NCBI GenBank assembly: GCA_916048055.1
Contig: CAJZHL010000001.1
Coordinates: 1,982,421-2,046,420 of the forward strand
Source: Pedinophyceae sp. YPF-701
Taxonomy: Eukaryota; Chlorophyta; Pedinophyceae
DNA: 64,000 nucleotides
Direction of reading: 5' to 3'
Below are positions 58,017-64,000 of this stretch, one piece after another. The translations under genes were made by a program, and so were the position numbers. The first letter of the stretch is position 1. Every line of letters starts with the position of its first letter. The notes under the pieces are model-generated. The model saw only the letters and a program-made list of their open reading frames with translations, ran no database searches and was not told where the DNA came from.

Positions 58017-59081
58017 TTCTGGCTGTCCGGCTGGTCCGAGGAGACGTTCGAAGCCGAGATCATCCCGACCGAGACCGTGGACACGACGTTCTGCCTGTGC
58101 ATCTCCGTCGCGCTCGGCGTCGGCTCGATCGTCCTGACGGCCTTCCGCAGCCTGCATCCGGAGATATCTCCATCGATGGAGGTCAACATGAACGCCGCGG
58201 AGCGCCTCCTCGAGTACAACACCGCCGAGACCGAGGCCGCGCAGATCGTCGAGTCCAACCGCCCGGGCGACGCGTGGCCCGACCGCGGCGAGGTCGTGGC
58301 GACCAACCTGCAGGTGCGCTACCGCAAGGAGCTGGGGCTGGTGCTCAAGGGGATCTCGTTCCGCGTGGCGCCGAGCGAGAAGGTGGGCGTGTGCGGGCGA
58401 ACCGGGTGCGGGAAGTCGACGCTCATGCTCGCGCTGTTCCGCATCGTGGAGCCGTGCGGGGGCAGCGTGACGCTCGACGGCGTGGACATCCAGGCCATCG
58501 GGCTGAACGACCTGCGCAGCAAGATGGCGCTGTTGCCGCAGGACCCGGTCATCTTCAGCGGGACGTTCCGGTCGAACCTGGACCCGTTCGACGCCGCGGG
58601 GGGCGACGACAAGATCTGGGAGGCGCTGCGGCGCGTCAACCTGGACACGGTGGTGCGCGAGGCCGAGGGGGGGCTCGACGCGCCCGTGAGCGAGAGCGGC
58701 GCGAACCTGAGCGTGGGCGAGCGGCAGCTGCTGTGCATGGCGCGCGCGCTCCTCCGCAGCGCGCGGCTGCTGCTCCTGGACGAGGCCACCTCCAACGTGG
58801 ACAACCAGACGGACGCCATCATCCAGCAGACCATCCGGAGCGCGTTCGGGCACTGCACCGTGCTCACCATCGCGCACCGCCTGCACACGGTCATCGACTA
58901 CGACAAGGTGCTGGTGCTCGACGACGGCAACATCCTCGAGCACGACACGCCCGCCAACCTGCTCGCCAGGGAGGGCAGCGCGTTCGGGAAGCTCGTCGAC
59001 GGGACCAGCGCCAACGAGAGCGCCGCGCTGCGCCAGATGGCCGCGGAGGGCGCGCAGCAGCGCGCTGCCAGGGGGGAGTAG
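58017..59081 (+). pseudogene. 5'-truncated ABCC (MRP-type) transporter: nucleotide-binding domain 2 only
   Basis: An open frame from just after an in-frame TGA (58014-58016) to the stop at 59081 encodes ~354 residues. It contains one hydrophobic segment (CLCISVALGVGSIVLTAF), the typical pre-NBD stretch MEVNMNAAERLLEYN and a complete ABC domain. That domain has Walker A GRTGCGKST, Q-loop LLPQDPVIFSGTFRSNLDPF, signature LSVGERQL, Walker B LLLLDEATSNVD and the H-loop TIAHRL. The FSGTFRSNLDPF style and D-loop SNVDNQTD identify NBD2 of the ABCC/MRP subfamily. Full-length members are ~1,300-1,600 aa with 12 or more helices and NBD1, all absent here. The ABC motifs are intact, so truncation is recent or the fragment is still expressed; it lies directly against telomere-like repeats. 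Confidence 0.8.
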
Positions 59082-59116
59082 AGCAGCTGTTGAGGGGAGG
59101 AGTCTTGTGGTCTTTC

Positions 59117-59137
59117 GTCTTAGGTCTTAGGTCTTAA
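59117..59137 (+). repeat. Interstitial telomere-type repeat
   Basis: Two full CTTAGGT units plus a partial one (GTCTTAGGTCTTAGGTCTTA), same orientation as the terminal array, 36 bp after the ABCC stop. Degenerate GTCTT motifs precede it. It is likely a relic of a former chromosome end or of telomere insertion during repair. Confidence 0.8.
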
Positions 59138-59659
59138 TTTATTAGAGGTGGGTTGTATGGGTTACACACCACTTTGGCGCGCGATTGCGGCGCGCTCGCG
59201 GCTCGCACGGCCGCCGCGGGCGCGGCATGCGCGCACCCGAGGTGATTTACGTGATCTCCAGGCGCGCCGCGTCCACCGACGGTCATGTCGCGGAGCTACG
59301 ACGCGAAGAGTGCAAAAGTTGATGGGTTACACGTGGGTTTCACACAGTTTGGCGGGCCGTGGCGCCGCCGTTGAGCGTGTCGGTGGAGTTTCCGCGGCAC
59401 GACAAATATGCTGACACTTGCGACTACCACCTGCGAGCGCGACAACGACGCCGACTGCAGATGTCGCGGCGATATCGCGGCTGAAATGGGTCTGATGACA
59501 CTTTATATTTTATATACGGCAGCCCAGGGCGGCTTGCACCCTGCAATCTCCGGCGTCGGACGCCCACGGGGCACGCGCAGGTAGCGCGCGTAGCAGCGAG
59601 CACGCCTCGGCTGCTGCCTGGGGTCCAGCGGCAACAGTTGACCAGCTGAAACACAACAG
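59138..59659. other. Subtelomeric unique sequence
   Basis: No gene is supported. TGGGTTACACACC followed by TTTGGCG (59157-59180) recurs in diverged form as TGGGTTACACG followed by GTTTGGCGGG (59322-59354). An AT-rich patch (TTTATATTTTATATAC, 59500-59515) is among the least GC-rich sequence in the window. Confidence 0.5.
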
Positions 59660-59874
59660 CCTACCGGAACGACCTTAGCGACCCAGCGGAAGGCACGCCT
59701 TAGCGACGAATGATTAGGACTTAGACCTTAGGCATTAGCGGCCAACCATGGAAGCGCAACCAGCTGCCGCTGGGTGCCAGTCGTGCATGCTTGTTGCCTG
59801 TGCTGTACATACCGTTTTCGACGCTCCGGGCGGGCCGTGACCCCCTGCTTTGCACGCTGCGCGATACTCCGCAG
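59660..59874 (+). repeat. Diverged partial T block (T0) preceding the array
   Basis: CCGGAACGACCTTAGCGAC at its start and ACCATGGAAGCG with ACCAGCTG further on match the distal half of the T block (compare 60549-60640), but it is shorter and diverged. Several degenerate TTAGG motifs occur here. It directly precedes the first S block. Confidence 0.65.
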
Positions 59875-60270
59875 ATTTTTAGAGAATGCCCCCAATGCCC
59901 CCAAGGGGTACTTTTCGGCCACTGGCGGTCCGGTGTCCGCGACCCCGGGGCGGATTGTGTTAGCGCTGTCGGCGTTCGACATCGGGACGTCCCACGAGGT
60001 GCGCGGCGGCACGCAGCGCGACCGGGCCGCGGAGCTACGGGCCGCCAAAGTGGCGGGGCTTGTCATCAGGGGGTGGATTTCGGGCTCTGGCGTCGCGGTG
60101 CGGGCGTTGGTGGTGCTGAATCGCGTGCCCTATTGGTGGAATACGCCGCCACGCCCGCCGCGGCAGCGAACGCGAGCAGCGCACGCGACACGGCGACGGT
60201 AGAGCGGAAAAGTGCGTGTGACATCGGCCGTCAGATACCAACTTGGGTGACTCGGCAGTCACGAAACAGA
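59875..60270 (+). repeat. Subtelomeric S block, copy 1 (396 bp)
   Basis: Starts ATTTTTAGAGAATGCCCCCA and ends CAGTCACGAAACAGA. Differs from copies 2-5 at only a few positions (for example an A/G near 59933 and T/C changes near 59975). Its end carries a perfect hairpin, GTGACTCGGCAGTCAC (60247-60262). Confidence 0.95.
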
Positions 60271-60946
60271 GTCTAGTCGTGACTCGGCCAGATATATATC
60301 TGATCAAATATGCCTCGTGACTCGGAAGATACCCGTCAAATAGGCATATCTGCGCCTATTTGTCGGTGCACGCTTTCAAATATAGACCACGGCGGGCGCG
60401 AGACGGACCGGGTCGCGATGGTGACCGTGTGCGGTGACCGGGGGTCAGACCACAGGTCGGTGCGTCACCACGGCAACCCAGGGTCGGCTGCGGGGTGACG
60501 TCGTGCTGATGTCAGTCATCGAGCCGGAACAGCAGGAGCAGCAGTAGACCTGCCGGAACGACCTTAGCGACTAACAATTAGGACTAATAACGTTAGGTTT
60601 TAGCGACGTACCACGGAAGCGGGACCAGCTGTCCGGCGCGGGTGTCGCGTGTGCTGTGTTGTGCACATGTTGTCGTCTCTTGCGGGCGTTGCTGGGTCCG
60701 CTGCAGCCCGCAGCACCTGCCGTGCGTCGTGACGCGCCGCGGAGTGCCGCTCGGCGCGCACGGCGGACCCTCCGACCGGCTGCCAGCGCGGCTGTCGTGT
60801 GTTGTTGTGCTCCCTGTGTTGGCCGCGCTGCGCGCGGCGCTGCACCGCTTTTCGAGCCGCTCGACGCTTGCGCTGCGTACTGGTGCGTGCTGTGGGCGCG
60901 CTGCAACGCTCGGCGGGCCGATTGGCGACGTTGTGTCCTCCTTATG
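60271..60946 (+). repeat. Subtelomeric T block, copy 1 (676 bp)
   Basis: Starts GTCTAGTCGTGACTCGG. The first ~100 bp are AT-rich and packed with symmetry: the palindrome CAGATATATATCTG (60289-60302) and a hairpin AAATAGGC/GCCTATTT with an 8-nt loop (60338-60361). GTGACTCGG occurs at 60279 and 60317, plus once at the end of the S block. The middle contains degenerate TTAGG motifs (60570-60602). The distal half is GC-rich. Confidence 0.95.
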
Positions 60947-61342
60947 ATTTTTAGAGAATGCCCCCAATGCCCCCAAGGGGTACTTTTCGGCCGCTGGCGG
61001 TCCGGTGTCCGCGACCCCGGGGCGGATTGTGTTAGCGCTGTCGGCGTCCGACACCGGGACGTCCCACGAGGTGCGCGGCGGCACGCAGCGCGACCGGGCC
61101 GCGGAGCTACGGGCCGCCAAAGTGGCGGGGCTTGTCATCAGGGGGTGGATTTCGGGCTCTGGCGTCGCGGTGCGGGCGTTGGTGGTGCTGAATCGCGTGC
61201 CCTATTGGTGGAATACGCCGCCACGCCCGCCGCGGCAGCGAACGCGAGCAGCGCACGCGACACGGCGACGGTAGAGCGGAAAAGTGCGTGTGACATCGGC
61301 CGTCAGATACCAACTTGGGTGACTCGGCAGTCACGAAACAGA
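60947..61342 (+). repeat. Subtelomeric S block, copy 2
   Basis: Exactly 1072 bp after copy 1. Same boundaries and hairpin end. Confidence 0.95.
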
Positions 61343-62018
61343 GTCTAGTCGTGACTCGGCCAGATATATATCTGATCAAATATGCCTCGTGACTCGGAAG
61401 ATACCCGTCAAATAGGCATATCTGCGCCTATTTGTCGGTGCACGCTTTCAAATATAGACCACGGCGGGCGCGAGACGGACCGGGTCGCGATGGTGACCGT
61501 GTGCGGTGACCGGGGGTCAGACCACAGGTCGGTGCGTCACCACGGCAACCCAGGGTCGGCTGCGGGGTGACGTCGTGCTGATGTCAGTCATCGAGCCGGA
61601 ACAGCAGGAGCAGCAGTAGACCTGCCGGAACGACCTTAGCGACTAACAATTAGGACTAATAACGTTAGGTTTTAGCGACGTACCACGGAAGCGGGACCAG
61701 CTGTCCGGCGCGGGTGTCGCGTGTGCTGTGTTGTGCACATGTTGTCGTCTCTTGCGGGCGTTGCTGGGTCCGCTGCAGCCCGCAGCACCTGCCGTGCGTC
61801 GTGACGCGCCGCGGAGTGCCGCTCGGCGCGCACGGCGGACCCTCCGACCGGCTGCCAGCGCGGCTGTCGTGTGTTGTTGTGCTCCCTGTGTTGGCCGCGC
61901 TGCGCGCGGCGCTGCACCGCTTTTCGAGCCGCTCGACGCTTGCGCTGCGTACTGGTGCGTGCTGTGGGCGCGCTGCAACGCTCGGCGGGCCGATTGGCGA
62001 CGTTGTGTCCTCCTTATG
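61343..62018 (+). repeat. Subtelomeric T block, copy 2
   Basis: Exactly 1072 bp after T copy 1. I saw no differences from copy 1 when comparing by eye. Confidence 0.95.
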
Positions 62019-62414
62019 ATTTTTAGAGAATGCCCCCAATGCCCCCAAGGGGTACTTTTCGGCCGCTGGCGGTCCGGTGTCCGCGACCCCGGGGCGGATT
62101 GTGTTAGCGCTGTCGGCGTCCGACACCGGGACGTCCCACGAGGTGCGCGGCGGCACGCAGCGCGACCGGGCCGCGGAGCTACGGGCCGCCAAAGTGGCGG
62201 GGCTTGTCATCAGGGGGTGGATTTCGGGCTCTGGCGTCGCGGTGCGGGCGTTGGTGGTGCTGAATCGCGTGCCCTATTGGTGGAATACGCCGCCACGCCC
62301 GCCGCGGCAGCGAACGCGAGCAGCGCACGCGACACGGCGACGGTAGAGCGGAAAAGTGCGTGTGACATCGGCCGTCAGATACCAACTTGGGTGACTCGGC
62401 AGTCACGAAACAGA
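62019..62414 (+). repeat. Subtelomeric S block, copy 3
   Basis: Ends ACGAAACAGA and is followed directly by the next S block, without an intervening T block. Confidence 0.95.
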
Positions 62415-62810
62415 ATTTTTAGAGAATGCCCCCAATGCCCCCAAGGGGTACTTTTCGGCCGCTGGCGGTCCGGTGTCCGCGACCCCGGGGCGGATTGTGT
62501 TAGCGCTGTCGGCGTCCGACACCGGGACGTCCCACGAGGTGCGCGGCGGCACGCAGCGCGACCGGGCCGCGGAGCTACGGGCCGCCAAAGTGGCGGGGCT
62601 TGTCATCAGGGGGTGGATTTCGGGCTCTGGCGTCGCGGTGCGGGCGTTGGTGGTGCTGAATCGCGTGCCCTATTGGTGGAATACGCCGCCACGCCCGCCG
62701 CGGCAGCGAACGCGAGCAGCGCACGCGACACGGCGACGGTAGAGCGGAAAAGTGCGTGTGACATCGGCCGTCAGATACCAACTTGGGTGACTCGGCAGTC
62801 ACGAAACAGA
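62415..62810 (+). repeat. Subtelomeric S block, copy 4 (tandem to copy 3)
   Basis: Begins 396 bp after copy 3, so S is tandemly duplicated here. Because 396 is divisible by three, a plus-strand open frame through S continues without a shift. Confidence 0.95.
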
Positions 62811-63486
62811 GTCTAGTCGTGACTCGGCCAGATATATATCTGATCAAATATGCCTCGTGACTCGGAAGATACCCGTCAAATAGGCATATCTGCGCCTATT
62901 TGTCGGTGCACGCTTTCAAATATAGACCACGGCGGGCGCGAGACGGACCGGGTCGCGATGGTGACCGTGTGCGGTGACCGGGGGTCAGACCACAGGTCGG
63001 TGCGTCACCACGGCAACCCAGGGTCGGCTGCGGGGTGACGTCGTGCTGATGTCAGTCATCGAGCCGGAACAGCAGGAGCAGCAGTAGACCTGCCGGAACG
63101 ACCTTAGCGACTAACAATTAGGACTAATAACGTTAGGTTTTAGCGACGTACCACGGAAGCGGGACCAGCTGTCCGGCGCGGGTGTCGCGTGTGCTGTGTT
63201 GTGCACATGTTGTCGTCTCTTGCGGGCGTTGCTGGGTCCGCTGCAGCCCGCAGCACCTGCCGTGCGTCGTGACGCGCTGCGGAGTGCCGCTCGGCGCGCA
63301 CGGCGGACCCTCCGACCGGCTGCCAGCGCGGCTGTCGTGTGTTGTTGTGCTCCCTGTGTTGGCCGCGCTGCGCGCGGCGCTGCACCGCTTTTCGAGCCGC
63401 TCGACGCTTGCGCTGCGTACTGGTGCGTGCTGTGGGCGCACTGCAACGCTCGGCGGGCCGATTGGCGACGTTGTGTCCTCCTTATG
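62811..63486 (+). repeat. Subtelomeric T block, copy 3
   Basis: Near-identical to copies 1 and 2; a C-to-T difference near 63278 and a G-to-A difference near 63440 are visible. The AT-rich palindrome cluster is conserved. Confidence 0.95.
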
Positions 63487-63882
63487 ATTTTTAGAGAATG
63501 CCCCCAATGCCCCCAAGGGGTACTTTTCGGCCGCTGGCGGTCCGGTGTCCGCGACCCCGGGGCGGATTGTGTTAGCGCTGTCGGCGTCCGACATCGGGAC
63601 GTCCCACGAGGTGCGCGGCGGCACGCAGCGCGACCGGGCCGCGGAGCTACGGGCCGCCAAAGTGGCGGGGCTTGTCATCAGGGGGTGGATTTCGGGCTCT
63701 GGCGTCGCGGTGCGGGCGTTGGTGGTGCTGAATCGCGTGCCCTATTGGTGGAATACGCCGCCACGCCCGCCGCGGCAGCGAACGCGAGCAGCGCACGCGA
63801 CACGGCGACGGTAGAGCGGAAAAGTGCGTGTGACATCGGCCGTCAGATACCAACTTGGGTGACTCGGCAGTCACGAAACAGA
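63487..63882 (+). repeat. Subtelomeric S block, copy 5, abutting the telomere-type tract
   Basis: Same boundaries as the others. The sequence after ACGAAACAGA switches from the T-block start (GTCTAGTC) to the terminal repeat (GTCTTAGG), sharing only GTCT. Confidence 0.95.
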
Positions 63883-64000
63883 GTCTTAGGTCCGTGTAAG
63901 GGTCTTAGGTCTTAGGTCTTAGGTCTTTAGGTCTTAGGTCTTAGGTCTTAGGTCTTAGGTCTTTTAGGTCTTAGGTCTTAGGTCTTAGGTCTTAGGTCTT
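63883..64000 (+). repeat. Terminal telomere-type array, unit TTAGGTC
   Basis: After one degenerate unit (63883-63903), 13 tandem CTTAGGT units run to the end of the window. Eleven are 7 bp, one has an extra T (8 bp) and one has two extra Ts (9 bp). The G-rich strand runs 5'-to-3' toward the right edge, as expected for a chromosome end. T-number variation is typical of telomerase slippage. The sequence differs from TTTAGGG, TTTTAGGG and TTAGGG. Whether the molecule ends here or the window was cut cannot be told. Confidence 0.85.

Noticed and set aside
60593-61138. A 181-codon minus-strand frame repeated in every T/S unit
   Set aside because: It is preserved only because the repeat copies are almost identical at the DNA level. 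Composition is serine/threonine/arginine-rich with no motif; there is no independent evidence of coding.
59875-63882. S/T array considered as a CRISPR array
   Set aside because: Repeat units are hundreds of bases long with no short unique spacers, and the genome is eukaryotic.
63883-64000. Terminal repeat read as ordinary plant TTTAGGG or algal TTTTAGGG telomere
   Set aside because: Every unit contains TTAGGTC; no GGG triplet occurs inside the regular units.
1-64000. tRNA and rRNA genes
   Set aside because: I looked for T-loop-type GGTTCGAATCC motifs and long conserved rRNA stretches by eye and found none convincing; a covariance-model scan would be decisive.

Overview
This window is nuclear DNA from a very GC-rich photosynthetic eukaryote. 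The genes have short spliceosomal introns, mostly with GTGNG donors and C-rich acceptors. Two predicted proteins carry twin-arginine thylakoid-lumen signals, one is a ClpF-like chloroplast Clp adaptor, and one belongs to the cyanobacterial/plastid DprA-like family. Together these point to a green alga, possibly prasinophyte grade. That assignment is inference. The right edge is a chromosome end: the last ~115 bp are an array of an unusual 7-bp telomere-type repeat, TTAGGTC.

Region 1 (1-36.3 kb) is a compact housekeeping block with mixed orientations. In order it holds a ClpF-like UVR/YccV protein (-), tRNA pseudouridine synthase PUS1 (+), a two-RRM protein (+), a lumenal DUF1499 protein (-), the spliceosomal DEAD-box helicase PRP5/DDX46 (+), a bacterial-type (type II) citrate synthase (-), a large PAS/ankyrin sensor-like protein (+), a beta-alpha fused NAD(P) transhydrogenase (-), a TPR-like protein (-), a transportin-3/MOS14-type karyopherin (+), a PsbP-domain lumen protein (-) and a DprA-like Rossmann protein (+). 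PRP5 and the SR-protein importer type belong to the same broad process, nuclear splicing. PsbP-domain, DUF1499 and ClpF-like proteins are plastid-facing.

Region 2 (37.3-56.8 kb) is a head-to-tail array of six related genes spaced 3.2-4.0 kb apart. Each has an F-box-like N-terminal helix region followed by ribonuclease-inhibitor-type leucine-rich repeats. In five of the six the first coding exon appears to be the start codon alone, ATG directly followed by the intron donor; the sixth has an 11-codon first exon. The last two copies are a recent segmental duplication and the final copy is truncated. This array is the strongest candidate for an undescribed, rapidly evolving gene family.

Region 3 (56.6-64 kb) is subtelomere: diverged repeats, a 5'-truncated ABCC (MRP-type) nucleotide-binding domain, a short interstitial TTAGGTC tract directly behind it, then a nearly identical tandem array. 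The array is built from a 396-bp block (S, five copies) and a 676-bp block (T, three copies) in the order S-T-S-T-S-S-T-S, and it runs straight into the terminal telomere-like repeats.

Exon boundaries were derived by hand from splice signals, reading frame and family conservation. Start codons of several genes remain uncertain, and no similarity search could be run.
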